The notes beneath the pieces were generated by a model. The model was not told the origin of the DNA, searched no databases, and worked only from the letters and a program-made list of their open reading frames with translations. Position numbers and translations under genes: made by a program. Below are positions 41,160-51,110 of a stretch of DNA of 64,000 nucleotides, in pieces (position 1 is the first letter of the stretch; each line of letters starts with the position of its first letter). This stretch comes from Rhodoferax sediminis (GTDB taxonomy: Bacteria; Pseudomonadota; Gammaproteobacteria; Burkholderiales; Burkholderiaceae_C), in NCBI RefSeq assembly GCF_006970865.1, contig NZ_CP035503.1, positions 2,431,001 through 2,495,000 on the forward strand, read 5' to 3'.

Positions 41160-43082
41160 TCAAGAGCTCTTGCGCACCCGCAGGTACCAGTCGCACAGCA
41201 GGCGCACCTGCCGCGGGGTATAGCCCTTGGCCACCATGCGGTTGACGAAGTCCTCGTGCTTTTGCTGCTCGTCGGCGCTCGCCTTGGCGTTGAACGAAAT
41301 CACCGGCAACAGATCCTCGGTGTTCGAGAACATCTTCTTCTCGATCACACTGCGCAGCTTCTCGTAACTGGTCCAGACCGGATTCTTGCCGGCGTTGCTG
41401 GCGCGCGCGCGCAGCACGAAATTGACGATCTCGTTGCGGAAGTCCTTCGGGTTGCTGATGCCGGCCGGCTTTTCGATCTTCTCGAGCTCGGCGTTGAGCG
41501 CCGCCCGGTCGAACAGCTCACCAGTGTCGGTATCGCGGAACTCCTGATCCTGGATCCAGAAGTCCGCATACGTCACATAGCGGTCGAAGATGTTCTGGCC
41601 GTATTCGGAATAGGACTCCAGGTACGCCGTTTGTATTTCCTTGCCGATGAATTCGGCATAGCGCACCGCGAGCTGCTCCTTGATGAAGCCCAGGTATTTC
41701 TGCTCGGTTTCCGGCGGAAACTGCTCGCGCTCGATCTGCTGCTCCAGCACATACATCAGGTGCACGGGGTTGGCCGCGATTTCGGTGGAATCGAAATTGA
41801 ACACCTTGGACACGATCTTGAACGCAAAGCGGGTCGAGACGCCGCTCATGCCTTCGTCCACGCCGGCGTAGTCGCGGTATTCCTGGTAGCTCTTGGCTTT
41901 CGGGTCGGTGTCCTTCAGGTTCTCGCCGTCGTAGACCATCAGTTTGCTGAAGATGCTCGAATTTTCGGGCTCTTTCAGTCGGGTCAGCACGGCGAACTGC
42001 GCCATCATCTTCAAGGTGCCGGGCGCGCAGACCGCGTGCGACAGCGATGAGTTGCGGATCAGCTTTTCGTAGATCTTGACCTCATCGGAGACCCGCAGGC
42101 AGTACGGCACCTTGACGATGTAGATCCGGTCCAGAAAGGCTTCGTTGTTCTTGTTGTTCTTGAAGGCCTTCCACTCGCTCTCGTTGGAGTGCGCCATCAC
42201 GATGCCGTCGAACGGAATCGCGCCGAAGCCCTCCGTGCCCTTGAAGTTCCCCTCCTGCGTCGCGGTGAGCAGAGGATGCAGCACCTTGATCGGCGCCTTG
42301 AACATTTCGACGAACTCCAGCAGGCCCTGGTTCGCCAGGCACAGGCCGCCGGAATAGCTGTAGGCGTCCGGGTCGTCCTGTGCAAAGGTTTCCAGCTTGC
42401 GGATGTCGATCTTGCCGACCAGCGACGAGATATCCTGGTTGTTTTCATCGCCCGGTTCGGTCTTGGCGATGGCGCACTGCTTGAGAATCGACGGGAAACG
42501 CTTGACCACGCGGAACTTGCGAATGTCACCGCCGTATTCCTCCAGGCGCTTGACGGCCCAGGGCGACATGACGCGCTGCAGGTAGCGCGGCGCGATGCCG
42601 TACTGGGACTCCAGCACCGGCGCGTCTTCGGTATTGCTGAACAGGCCCAGCGGAGATTCGTTCACGGGGGAGCCCTTGAGGGCGTAGAACGGCACCTGCT
42701 CCATCAGTTGCTTGAGCCGCTCGGCGATCGACGACTTGCCGCCGCCGACCGGTCCCAGCAGATACAGGATCTGCTTCTTCTCTTCCAGCCCCTGGGCGCC
42801 ATGGCGGAAGTACGACACGACCTGCTCGATCGGGTCTTCCAGCCCGTAGAAGTCCCGAAAGGCCGGGTAAATCTTGACAACCTTGTTGCCAAAGATGCGC
42901 GACATCCGCTGGTCATGGCGCGTATCGAACATCTCGGGCTCGCCGATGGCCGCCAGGATGCGCTCGGCCGAGGTGGCGTAGACAAGGGGATCTTTCTTGC
43001 ACAGCTCCAAATAATCTTCGAGCGACAGCTCCTCCTCCCGAGACTGCTCGTAACGTGCCAGAAAGTTGCGGACGACATCCAT
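41160..43082 (-). CDS. prkA: PrkA/YeaG-type serine protein kinase (AAA+)
   Basis: A 640-residue PrkA protein. An AAA+ domain with Walker A GPVGGGKSS (residues 110-118) occupies the first half, with the family segment VMAHSNESEWKAFKNNKNNEAFLDRI. A C-terminal kinase-like domain follows. E. coli YeaG controls stationary-phase and nitrogen-starvation responses. First gene of the three-gene operon. The start has an AGGAGG Shine-Dalgarno. The 182-base upstream region holds the palindrome CACTGCAGTG near 43119-43128 but no clear sigma54 site. Confidence 0.95.
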   Translation of the reverse strand: MDVVRNFLARYEQSREEELSLEDYLELCKKDPLVYATSAERILAAIGEPEMFDTRHDQRMSRIFGNKVVKIYPAFRDFYGLEDPIEQVVSYFRHGAQGLEEKKQILYLLGPVGGGKSSIAERLKQLMEQVPFYALKGSPVNESPLGLFSNTEDAPVLESQYGIAPRYLQRVMSPWAVKRLEEYGGDIRKFRVVKRFPSILKQCAIAKTEPGDENNQDISSLVGKIDIRKLETFAQDDPDAYSYSGGLCLANQGLLEFVEMFKAPIKVLHPLLTATQEGNFKGTEGFGAIPFDGIVMAHSNESEWKAFKNNKNNEAFLDRIYIVKVPYCLRVSDEVKIYEKLIRNSSLSHAVCAPGTLKMMAQFAVLTRLKEPENSSIFSKLMVYDGENLKDTDPKAKSYQEYRDYAGVDEGMSGVSTRFAFKIVSKVFNFDSTEIAANPVHLMYVLEQQIEREQFPPETEQKYLGFIKEQLAVRYAEFIGKEIQTAYLESYSEYGQNIFDRYVTYADFWIQDQEFRDTDTGELFDRAALNAELEKIEKPAGISNPKDFRNEIVNFVLRARASNAGKNPVWTSYEKLRSVIEKKMFSNTEDLLPVISFNAKASADEQQKHEDFVNRMVAKGYTPRQVRLLCDWYLRVRKSS

Positions 43083-43264
43083 AAGACCTCCTTCACAAGC
43101 GGCGGTCGAATGGCACCATCACTGCAGTGGTGACGGCCCACTCTGCCTTACCGCACAGCCCTCAATGTATACCCCCATGGGACTGATGAATAGACCATCA
43201 AACGTGAAAAAAGTTCTAAAAAACACACTCTTTCTAGCATTGTCTTGGGGCGACGGGCTGGAGA

Positions 43265-44287
43265 TCAAGCTGTGGCGCACTCGGGCGGGCTGTTTTGCAC
43301 CATCTCATGCGCCAACGCCATCACGTCGCGCGCAGGCAACGCCTTGAGCCGATGATCGCTCCACACTTGCCGCCAGTGCCTCGACCCTGGCAGGCCGTGA
43401 CGCAGGCCCAACATATGGCGTGCGATGGCGCTCCATGGCGTGCCATGCAACTTCGCCTCGCGCGCCATGTAGTCGGTCATCTGCTCCTCAACCGCCTCGC
43501 GCGTGAGCGCTGCGCGCGCCGAGCGATGGAAAAACTGCTCGTCCCATTGCGCCAGCCACCAGGGGTTGTGATAGGCCTCGCGCCCAATCATCACGCCATC
43601 GAGAGTCTGCAGTTGCTGCGCCACCTGCTCGCTGCCGGTGATGCCGCCATTGATGCAGATCGTCAGTGCCGGAAACTCGCGCTTGAGGCGATGCACCAGC
43701 TCGTAGCGCAGCGGCGGCAATTCACGGTTCTCCTTGGGGGACAGGCCTTTCAGCCAGGCGTTGCGGGCGTGGACGATGAAGGTGAGGCAACCGGCCTCGC
43801 TGACCGTCCCCACAAAGTCGCGGACAAAGTCGTAGCTCTCGGTCCGGTCGACGCCAATGCGGTGTTTCACCGTGACAGGCACGGACACCACGTCCACCAT
43901 CGCCCGGACACAATCTGCCACCAGTTGCGGCTCGGCCATGAGGCAGGCGCCGAAAGCGCCACGCTGCACCCGCTCCGACGGGCAGCCGCAATTGAGATTG
44001 ATTTCGTCGTAGCCCCATTGCTCACCGAGCCGGGCGCTGTGCGCCAGATCCGCAGGTTCACTGCCGCCCAGTTGCAGCGCCACGGGATGCTCGTCCGCGT
44101 CGTGCTGCAGGTGCCGCGCAACGTCGCCATGCACGAGTGCCCCGGTGGTGACCATCTCGGTGTACAACAGGGCCTGGCTGGAGAGAAGGCGGTGGAAATA
44201 GCGGCAATGCCTGTCCGTCCACGCCATCATGGGGGCCACGGACAGCGTTGAAGGTGGCAAGGCAACAGGCATCGGCAAAGTCGGCAT
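43265..44287 (-). CDS. dusA: tRNA-dihydrouridine(20/20a) synthase DusA
   Basis: A 340-residue flavin-dependent TIM barrel reducing uridine 20/20a of tRNAs. The opening SVAPMMAWTDRHCRYFHR, the catalytic cysteine loop NLNCGCPSERVQRGAFGACLM (C near 110), the KHRIGVD motif and the late GREAYHNPW segment are all DusA hallmarks. It lies upstream of prkA on the same strand but with a 182-base gap, so it is probably a separate unit. Confidence 0.95.
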   Translation of the reverse strand: MPTLPMPVALPPSTLSVAPMMAWTDRHCRYFHRLLSSQALLYTEMVTTGALVHGDVARHLQHDADEHPVALQLGGSEPADLAHSARLGEQWGYDEINLNCGCPSERVQRGAFGACLMAEPQLVADCVRAMVDVVSVPVTVKHRIGVDRTESYDFVRDFVGTVSEAGCLTFIVHARNAWLKGLSPKENRELPPLRYELVHRLKREFPALTICINGGITGSEQVAQQLQTLDGVMIGREAYHNPWWLAQWDEQFFHRSARAALTREAVEEQMTDYMAREAKLHGTPWSAIARHMLGLRHGLPGSRHWRQVWSDHRLKALPARDVMALAHEMVQNSPPECATA

Positions 44288-44396
44288 GGCCTCAATTATC
44301 CCAGCGGTCGGGTGCCAGCGCCGGGGCGGGTAATATCCTGCGACGCGGCTGCGCGCTCACCCGGTGCACGGCCCGGTAATCGAGAAACGCAAAGTG

Positions 44397-46229
44397 ATGG
44401 CCAAAGAGACCTGGACGATGACACGACAGACAGCACCAAACACGCGCCCCGCTGGCCCTGCTGAAGGCCTGTGCGCGCTCCGGCGGCGCTCGTGGTGGAT
44501 GGCGGCAGCAGCGCTGCTGCTGGCGGCTTGCACCTCCGTTCCCTTGCCGCAATGGCCTGACACGACCCAGCCCGCGACGGCCGCCCCCACGGTGCCCGCC
44601 ACGGCGCCACGGGCCCCCTCCCCGGCCACGCCAGTGCCGGTGCAGGTCACGCCTATCGGGGCAGCACCGAACGGGCCAGCCGCGGCGCCCTATGGCGCCG
44701 CCGTGGCGGCGCGCTTTCCCGACCCCGCCGTTGTTTACAGTACGCCGGGGCTGGCGCCCGGACGCACCAGCTTCACCTCGAACGCGGAAGTCCAGACATG
44801 GTTGCGCGACCTCTCGCGGCAGTCGGCCCAGACTGCCGGCCCGAAGGCGGCCGTGTTGTCGCTGGGCCCGTCGCAGCGCGGCGAGCCGCTCGAGGCGCTG
44901 ATCGTGACCCGGGCTTCGAGCACGGATGCCGCGACGGTGCTGGCAGCCGCACGCCCCACCGTGCTGCTCATCGGCCAGCAGCATGGCAACGAGCCCGCCG
45001 GCAGTGAGGCGTTGCTCGTCATTGCACGTGAACTGGTGCAGGGCCCGCTACAGCCGCTGCTGGATCACATCAACGTGATCATCGTGCCGCGTGCCAACCC
45101 CGACGGTGCCGCCGCGGGCCAGCGCGCGACGGCGAACGGGATTGACATGAACCGCGACCACCTGCTGCTGAAGACGCCGGAGGCACGTGCACTGGCCAAA
45201 CTCGCGCGCGACTACCGCCCGATGGTGATCATCGATGCACACGAATACACCGTGGCCGGCCGCTATCTGCAAAAGTTTGGCGCCATTCAGCGCTTCGACG
45301 CCCTGCTGCAGTACGCCACCACCGCCGATCTGCCCGAGTTCGTGACCAAGGCGTCCGAGGAATGGTTCCGCCAGCCCGTCGTGGCGGCGCTCAAGGAGCA
45401 GTCCTTGAGCAGCGAGTGGTACTACACCACCTCCGCGGACCCGGACGACAAGCGCGTCTTCATGGGCGGCACCCAGCCGGATACGGAGCTCAACGTCGGG
45501 GGGCTGGAAAACGCGGTCAGCCTGCTGATCGAAACCCGCGGCGTCGGCATTGGCCGGCTGCACATCCAGCGCCGGGTCCACACCGACGTGACCGCCATTA
45601 CATCCGTGCTGGGCAGCACGGCGCGTCGTGCCAACGATCTGGTGCAATTGCGCTCGTATGTGGAACGCGAGGTCAGCGCCAAGGCGTGCAATGAAGAGGC
45701 GGTGATCGAGGTGGCACCCACCCCTACCCGGCGCGACCTGATCATGCTCGACCCCCAAACCGGGCTGGACCGCACGATTACCGTCGACTGGACCTCCGCC
45801 TTGCAGCTGCGCCCCCTGAAAAGCCGCATGCGCCCCTGCGGCTACCTGCTGTCGGCCGCCTCCACCGTGGCGGTGGACCGCCTGCGTCTGCTGGGCATCC
45901 CGGTCATGCAGGTCGCCGAGCCCGGCACCGTCCTGGGCGAGAGCTATCGGGAAACGGCGCGATCCGCGGTCGCGCGGCAGGACGCGCGCGGCGCCATTGC
46001 CGGCAGTCAACCGGCCACCCGAGTCGCCGTCGATCTGGTGCGCGGGGTGGTCGACGCACCACGCGGCAGCTACTACGTTCCGGTGAACCAGCCGCTGGGC
46101 AGCCTGGTGCTGGCAGCACTGGAGCCCGACACCCAAAGCAGCTACTTCGCCAACCACCTTCTGAACGGCCTGCAAAGCACCGTGCGCGTGATGACGGCAC
46201 CGTCACTCACGCTGCAAGATGCACCTTGA
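44397..46229 (+). CDS. M14-family zinc carboxypeptidase-like lipoprotein
   Basis: A protein of about 610 residues. The N-terminus has a lipoprotein signal peptide with lipobox LLLAAC, followed by a Pro/Ala-rich linker, so it is probably anchored in a membrane. The metallopeptidase domain shows the zinc pair H..E in GQQHGNEPAGSE, an NPDG motif and IDAHEY with the third His. The C-terminal third is less recognisable. It cleaves peptides or peptidoglycan-like substrates; the specificity is unknown. Starts at 44397 (MAKETW) or 44418 (MTRQTA) are both possible. Confidence 0.8.
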   Translation: MAKETWTMTRQTAPNTRPAGPAEGLCALRRRSWWMAAAALLLAACTSVPLPQWPDTTQPATAAPTVPATAPRAPSPATPVPVQVTPIGAAPNGPAAAPYGAAVAARFPDPAVVYSTPGLAPGRTSFTSNAEVQTWLRDLSRQSAQTAGPKAAVLSLGPSQRGEPLEALIVTRASSTDAATVLAAARPTVLLIGQQHGNEPAGSEALLVIARELVQGPLQPLLDHINVIIVPRANPDGAAAGQRATANGIDMNRDHLLLKTPEARALAKLARDYRPMVIIDAHEYTVAGRYLQKFGAIQRFDALLQYATTADLPEFVTKASEEWFRQPVVAALKEQSLSSEWYYTTSADPDDKRVFMGGTQPDTELNVGGLENAVSLLIETRGVGIGRLHIQRRVHTDVTAITSVLGSTARRANDLVQLRSYVEREVSAKACNEEAVIEVAPTPTRRDLIMLDPQTGLDRTITVDWTSALQLRPLKSRMRPCGYLLSAASTVAVDRLRLLGIPVMQVAEPGTVLGESYRETARSAVARQDARGAIAGSQPATRVAVDLVRGVVDAPRGSYYVPVNQPLGSLVLAALEPDTQSSYFANHLLNGLQSTVRVMTAPSLTLQDAP

Positions 46230-46238
46230 GGAACCTGG

Positions 46239-46958
46239 ATGATCGACCTGCACTATTGGCCCACCCCGAATGGCTGGAAAATTTCCATCATGCTGGAGGA
46301 ATGCGCACTGCCCTACCGGCTGGTCCCGGTCAACATCGGCAAGGGCGAGCAGTTCACGCCGGAATTTCTGGCCCTCAGCCCGAACAACCGCATGCCCGCC
46401 ATCGTGGACCATGCGCCTGCGGGCGGCGGCGCGCCGGTGTCGGTGTTCGAGAGCGGCGCCATCCTGATTTATCTGGCTGAAAAGACGGGCCGCTACCTGC
46501 CCGCTGATCTACGTGATCGCTACCAGGTTCTGCAGTGGCTCATGTGGCAAATGGGGGGCCTGGGCCCGATGGCCGGGCAAAACGGTCACTTCCTGCTGTA
46601 CGCGCCCAAGAAAATCCCCTACGCGATCGAGCGCTACGGCAACGAGGTGGATCGCCTGTACGGTGTGCTCGACGCGCAACTCGCGCGCACCGGTGCCTTT
46701 GTGGCGGGTGCGGCCTACTCGATCGCCGACATGGCCATCTTTCCATGGGTGCGCACGTACAAGGCACAGCAAGTCGCGCTGGAAGATTTCCCGAATATCC
46801 GGCGCTGGTACGACACGCTGTTCCGGCGCCCGGCCGTCAAGCGCGGTCTCGATCTGGGCAAGGACTTGCGCGCGCCGGGCCTGACCGAGGAAGCGCGCAA
46901 GGCGCTTTTCGGGCAGACCGCGCAAAGCGTGCGCGGCGGTGCGCACAAGCTCATCTGA
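46239..46958 (+). CDS. glutathione S-transferase, Nu/YfcG-like class
   Basis: A 239-residue GST. The N-terminal thioredoxin-like domain (LHYWPTPNGWKISIMLEE, NRMPAIVDH, FESGAILIYLAEKTG) binds glutathione; the C-terminal helical domain has WQMGGLGPMAGQNGHF and SIADMAIFPW. The T/N-rich start resembles E. coli YfcG and YghU, which act as disulfide reductases. It lies 9 bases after the lipoprotein gene and 31 bases before another GST-fold enzyme. Confidence 0.9.
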   Translation: MIDLHYWPTPNGWKISIMLEECALPYRLVPVNIGKGEQFTPEFLALSPNNRMPAIVDHAPAGGGAPVSVFESGAILIYLAEKTGRYLPADLRDRYQVLQWLMWQMGGLGPMAGQNGHFLLYAPKKIPYAIERYGNEVDRLYGVLDAQLARTGAFVAGAAYSIADMAIFPWVRTYKAQQVALEDFPNIRRWYDTLFRRPAVKRGLDLGKDLRAPGLTEEARKALFGQTAQSVRGGAHKLI

Positions 46959-46989
46959 ACCTCGTTCGACCGCATCGCGGAGCCCGTTC

Positions 46990-47592
46990 ATGATTGAATT
47001 TTTCTTCGACTGTTCCAGCCCCTGGACCTACCTTGCTTTCCACAACATCCAGCCGCTCGCCCGCGAGCTGGACGTGCCCATCCGCTGGCGGCCGATCCTC
47101 GTGGGCGGCGTGTTCAACAGTGTCAACCAGAGCGTGTACGCGCAGCGCGACAACCCGGTGCCGCCCAAGCGCGACTACATGCTCAAGGACCTGCAGGACT
47201 GGGCGCGCGCGGCAGGCTTGAAGATCATGATGCCGCCCACCGTCTTTCCGGTCAACAGCGTCAAGGCCATGCGTGGCTGCCTGTGGCTGGCACCGCAAGA
47301 CAAGCTGGTCCCGTTTGCCACGGCCGTGTTTGAAGCCTACTGGCAGCGCGACGAAGACATCTCGCAGGACGCTGTGCTGGCACGGGCCTGCCAGCAGGCA
47401 GGGGTCGCGCCCGACGATTTTTTTGCCGGTATTGCGCAGCCCGCAATAAAGGAACAGCTCAAGGCCAATACCGGGGAGTTGATCCGGCGCGGCGGCTTCG
47501 GCTCGCCCACTATTTTTGTCGGCGACGACATGTACTTTGGCAACGACCGGCTGGTGCTGCTGCGCGCCGCCGTGCTGCGGGCAAAGAAGTAG
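46990..47592 (+). CDS. 2-hydroxychromene-2-carboxylate isomerase family (DsbA-fold, kappa GST-like)
   Basis: A 200-residue protein with the opening MIEFFFDCSSPWTYLAF, where the CSSPW segment replaces a disulfide motif, and the family's RRGGFGSPTIFVGDDMYFGNDR. HCCA isomerases act in naphthalene breakdown, but many homologues are generic glutathione-dependent enzymes. The lack of naphthalene genes nearby makes the specific role uncertain. ATG at 46990 chosen over the upstream extension. Confidence 0.82.
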   Translation: MIEFFFDCSSPWTYLAFHNIQPLARELDVPIRWRPILVGGVFNSVNQSVYAQRDNPVPPKRDYMLKDLQDWARAAGLKIMMPPTVFPVNSVKAMRGCLWLAPQDKLVPFATAVFEAYWQRDEDISQDAVLARACQQAGVAPDDFFAGIAQPAIKEQLKANTGELIRRGGFGSPTIFVGDDMYFGNDRLVLLRAAVLRAKK

Positions 47593-47621
47593 CACGCAGC
47601 CTGACTCGCGCCGGCGCCCGG

Positions 47622-48968
47622 CTACCGGCTCGTCACCCCCATGTGCTCGACTTTGCGGTCGAGCAAGACTTCGGGCATCTCGGCTTCGACCCAGGTTTCG
47701 TTATTCAGCCCCGCGTGCAGCCGCTCGGTATCGAGTTCGCCCGTCCACCGGGCCACCACGATGGTAGCCACACCATTGCCCACCAGATTCGTCAACGCGC
47801 GTGCCTCTGACATGAAGCGGTCGATGCCCAGAATCAGCGCCAGGCCGGCCACCGGCACGTGACCCACGGCCGACAGCGTGGCCGCCAGCACGATGAAGCC
47901 GCTGCCGGTGACGCCGGCCGCGCCCTTGGAGGTGAGCAGCAGCACCATCAGCAGGGTAATCTCCTGCATCAATGTCATGGGGGTGTTGGTGGCCTGCGCA
48001 ATGAAGACGGCGGCCATGGTCAGGTAGATCGATGTGCCGTCCAGATTGAACGAATAACCGGTCGGAATCACCAGGCCGACCGTTGTCTTGTTGGCACCGA
48101 GGTTCTCCATTTTTTCCATCATGCGCGGCAGCACCGACTCGGACGATGAAGTGCCCAGCACGATCAGCAGTTCTTCCTTGATGTACTTGACGAACTTCCA
48201 GATGCTGAAGCCGTTCAGGCGCGCAACGATACCGAGCACCACAAAGACGAAAATCAGACAGGTCAGGTAGAACGTGCCCATCAGTTTGCCCAGCGAAAAC
48301 AGCGAGCCGATGCCGTATTTGCCGATCGTGAAAGCCATCGCGCCAAAGGCGCCGATGGGGGCCACCTTCATGATGATGCCGACGACGGAGAACAACACGT
48401 GCGAGGTTTTTTCGATGACATCGAACACCAGCGTGCCACGCCCGCCAAACTTGTGCAGCGCAAAGCCGAACATGATCGCAAACAGCAGCACCTGCAGAAT
48501 TTCACCCTTGGCAAATGCGTCGACCACGGTGTTCGGGATCACGTTGAGCAGAAAATCGACCGTGCCCTGCATCTTGCCGGGCTCGGTGTACGCGGCGATG
48601 CTTTTCGTGTCGAGCGTGGAGGCGTCCACATTCATGCCCGAGCCCGGCCGCAACAGATTAACGATGACCAGTCCCACGATCAGCGCGACAGTGCTCATGA
48701 CCTCGAAGTAGAGCAAGGCCAGGCCGCCGGTCTTGCCCACTTTCTTCATGTCCTCCATGCCCGCAATCCCCACCACCACGGTGCAGAAAATAATCGGGGC
48801 GATGATCATTTTGATCAGCTTGATGAAACCATCTCCGAGTGGCTTCATCTGCGCCGCGAACTGCGGGTAGAAGTGGCCCAGGACGACACCGATGACCACG
48901 GCCACCAGCACCTGCACGTAAAGGGATTTATAAAGCGGACGTTTTGCCGCCACCAGTGTTTCACTCAT
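47622..48968 (-). CDS. dctA: C4-dicarboxylate/H+ symporter DctA
   Basis: A 448-residue DAACS-family transporter with 8 or so membrane spans. The serine-rich hairpin [17 protein letters not shown] and the NLDGTSIY and [10 protein letters not shown] motifs are visible. It takes up succinate, fumarate and malate. It follows phaB on the same strand but lies beyond a terminator, so it is a separate unit. Confidence 0.95.
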   Translation of the reverse strand: MSETLVAAKRPLYKSLYVQVLVAVVIGVVLGHFYPQFAAQMKPLGDGFIKLIKMIIAPIIFCTVVVGIAGMEDMKKVGKTGGLALLYFEVMSTVALIVGLVIVNLLRPGSGMNVDASTLDTKSIAAYTEPGKMQGTVDFLLNVIPNTVVDAFAKGEILQVLLFAIMFGFALHKFGGRGTLVFDVIEKTSHVLFSVVGIIMKVAPIGAFGAMAFTIGKYGIGSLFSLGKLMGTFYLTCLIFVFVVLGIVARLNGFSIWKFVKYIKEELLIVLGTSSSESVLPRMMEKMENLGANKTTVGLVIPTGYSFNLDGTSIYLTMAAVFIAQATNTPMTLMQEITLLMVLLLTSKGAAGVTGSGFIVLAATLSAVGHVPVAGLALILGIDRFMSEARALTNLVGNGVATIVVARWTGELDTERLHAGLNNETWVEAEMPEVLLDRKVEHMGVTSR

Positions 48969-49007
48969 TTGGCAGACCTCTTTTGGTTTGAACGATTCCG
49001 TGATGAC

Positions 49008-49037
49008 AAAAAAACCCGCCGAAGCGGGTTTTCAAAA
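49008..49037 (-). terminator. rho-independent terminator after phaB
   Basis: Read leftwards, AAAACCCGC and GCGGGTTTT pair around a TTCG tetraloop and are followed by T residues. It lies 23 bases after the phaB stop and ends the pha operon. Confidence 0.9.
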
Positions 49038-49059
49038 AATGGGAAATATGCAGTAAGGC

Positions 49060-49797
49060 TCACCCCATGTGCAAGCCACCGTTGACCGAGAAATCGGCCC
49101 CGGTGGCATAGCCGCCATCATCTGACGCGATCCACGCGATGATGGAGGCAATTTCTTCCGGGCTACCCAGACGCTTGACAGGCACGGTCGCGACAATCTT
49201 GTCGAGCACGTCCTGGCGGATGGCCTTGACCATGTCGGTGCCGATGTAGCCCGGGCTCACGGTGTTGACCGTCACCCCCTTGGCCGCCACTTCCTGCGCC
49301 AGCGCCATGGTGAAGCCGTGCAGGCCCGCCTTGGCCGTGGAGTAGTTGACCTGGCCAAACTGGCCTTTCTGGCCGTTGACCGAACTGATGTTGATGACAC
49401 GCCCCCAGTTGGCTTCGATCATGCCGTCAATGACCTGCTTGGTCACGTTGAACATGCTGTTCAGGTTGGTCGAGATCACGGCATCCCAGTCGGCCTTGCT
49501 CATCTTGCGGAATTGCCCGTCGCGCGTGATACCGGCGTTGTTCACCAGCACCGCCACCGGGCCATGCTCCGCCTTGACCTTTTCAAACGCGGCCACCGTG
49601 GAATCCCAATCCCCCACATTGCCAACCGAGGCATGGAACGTAAAGCCCAGTGCCTTTTGCTCATCCAGCCACTTGGCGTGATCACGGGTCGGGCCGCAGC
49701 CCGCGATGACCGCGAAGCCTTCCTTGTGCAAACGCTGGCAAATGGCGGTTCCGATGCCGCCCATACCACCGGTGACATATGCTACTTTCTTGCTCAT
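49060..49797 (-). CDS. phaB: acetoacetyl-CoA reductase
   Basis: A 245-residue short-chain dehydrogenase. The NADPH-binding motif VTGGMGGIGTAI is at residues 8-19, NNAG follows near 88, and the catalytic YSTAK is near 150. It reduces acetoacetyl-CoA to (R)-3-hydroxybutyryl-CoA for PHB. An AAAAAGGAG Shine-Dalgarno supports the start. Last gene of the phaC-phaA-phaB set. Confidence 0.96.
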   Translation of the reverse strand: MSKKVAYVTGGMGGIGTAICQRLHKEGFAVIAGCGPTRDHAKWLDEQKALGFTFHASVGNVGDWDSTVAAFEKVKAEHGPVAVLVNNAGITRDGQFRKMSKADWDAVISTNLNSMFNVTKQVIDGMIEANWGRVINISSVNGQKGQFGQVNYSTAKAGLHGFTMALAQEVAAKGVTVNTVSPGYIGTDMVKAIRQDVLDKIVATVPVKRLGSPEEIASIIAWIASDDGGYATGADFSVNGGLHMG

Positions 49798-49822
49798 GAT
49801 TTGCTCCTTTTTCACCCTGTTC

Positions 49823-49880
49823 GCTATAAATTTAATAGCATGTTACGACCATTGCACGGGGACTATGGGCTGAAAGTGTT
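49823..49880 (+). repeat. dispersed repeat between phaA and phaB
   Basis: GCTAT (49823-49827), AAATTTA, ATAGC (49835-49839), then a tail with TTGCACGGGGACTATGGGC. An intergenic member of the same family, near the phaB start. It could affect the phaB transcript. Confidence 0.55.
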
Positions 49881-49916
49881 GACTACTCCAACCCATGGCC
49901 ATTGTGGGCTACAAAA

Positions 49917-51095
49917 TCAGCGCTCGATAGTTAGGGCAACTCCCATGCCGCCACCGATGCACAGCGATGCGATGCCTTTTTTGGCGTCGCGCTTTTGCAT
50001 TTCGTACAGCAGCGTCACCAGAATACGGCAGCCGGAGGCGCCAATCGGGTGGCCAATGGCAATCGCGCCGCCATTGACGTTGACCTTGGAGGTGTCCCAG
50101 CCCATTTCCTTGTTCACGGCGCAAGCCTGCGCGGCGAAGGCTTCGTTGATTTCCAGCAAATCGAGGTCGGCCGCCTTCCAGCCGGCGCGCTGCAGGGCCT
50201 TGGTGGACGCAGGTACCGGGCCCATGCCCATGTAAGCCGGATCGAGCCCGCTGGTGCCGAAGCTGGCAATGCGGCCCAGGGGCTTGAGCCCCAGCGCGGC
50301 CGCCTTTTTGGCCGTCATGACCATCACGGCGGCGGCACCGTCATTGATGCCCGAGGCATTACCCGCAGTGACGCCACCGGCCTTGTCGAACGCGGGGCGC
50401 AGGGCCGCCAGGCCCTCGGCAGTCGATTTGCGGTTGATGAATTCGTCGGCCGCAAAAACGAGGGGGTCGCCCTTTCTTTGCGCGATGCTGAGCGGTACGA
50501 TTTCATCCTTGAACTTGCCGGCATCCTGCGCGGCCGCCGCCTTTTGCTGGCTGGCCAGCGCCAGCGCATCCTGCGCCTCGCGGCTGATGCCGTATTTCTT
50601 GGCCACGTTCTCGGCCGTGATGCCCATGTGGTACTGGTTGTACACGTCCCACAGGCCGTCAACGATCATGGAATCGGTCAACTTCCAGTCGCCCATGCGC
50701 TGGCCTTCGCGCGAGCCCATCAGCACGTGCGGTGCAGCACTCATGTTCTCCTGGCCGCCGGCAATCACGATCTCGCTGTCGCCCCAGGCCACCGCCTGCG
50801 CCGCCAGCATCACGGCCTTCAGACCGGAGCCGCACACCGCGTTGATGGTCAGGCCGGGCGTGCCCTGGTTCAGTCCGCTTTTGATGAGCGCCTGGCGCGC
50901 CGGATTCTGGCCCGCTCCCGCCGCCAGCACCTGGCCCATGATGACTTCGCCAATCTGGTCGGCAGCCAGGCCACTGCGCTTGAGGATGTCCTTGATGACG
51001 ACCGCACCGAGTTCGGTGGCGGGGGTTTTGGCGAGAGTGCCACCAAACTTGCCAACGGCAGTGCGTGTGGCGGCGACGATAACGATGTCTTCCAT
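49917..51095 (-). CDS. phaA: acetyl-CoA C-acetyltransferase (beta-ketothiolase)
   Basis: A 392-residue thiolase. The nucleophilic cysteine is in NAVCGSGLKAV near 89; NGGAIAIGHPIGASG supplies the catalytic His near 350, and SLCIGGGMGVAL holds the second Cys near 380. It condenses two acetyl-CoA. Downstream of phaC by 15 bases, upstream of phaB by 119 bases. Confidence 0.96.
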   Translation of the reverse strand: MEDIVIVAATRTAVGKFGGTLAKTPATELGAVVIKDILKRSGLAADQIGEVIMGQVLAAGAGQNPARQALIKSGLNQGTPGLTINAVCGSGLKAVMLAAQAVAWGDSEIVIAGGQENMSAAPHVLMGSREGQRMGDWKLTDSMIVDGLWDVYNQYHMGITAENVAKKYGISREAQDALALASQQKAAAAQDAGKFKDEIVPLSIAQRKGDPLVFAADEFINRKSTAEGLAALRPAFDKAGGVTAGNASGINDGAAAVMVMTAKKAAALGLKPLGRIASFGTSGLDPAYMGMGPVPASTKALQRAGWKAADLDLLEINEAFAAQACAVNKEMGWDTSKVNVNGGAIAIGHPIGASGCRILVTLLYEMQKRDAKKGIASLCIGGGMGVALTIER

Positions 51096-51110
51096 TTTGA
51101 CCTCCAGTGA

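Noticed and set aside
43083..43264. Sigma54 promoter ahead of prkA
   Set aside because: In E. coli the homologous operon responds to nitrogen starvation, so I searched for TGGCAC-N5-TTGC on the minus strand. Only partial matches such as GTGCC are present, without the paired GC element.
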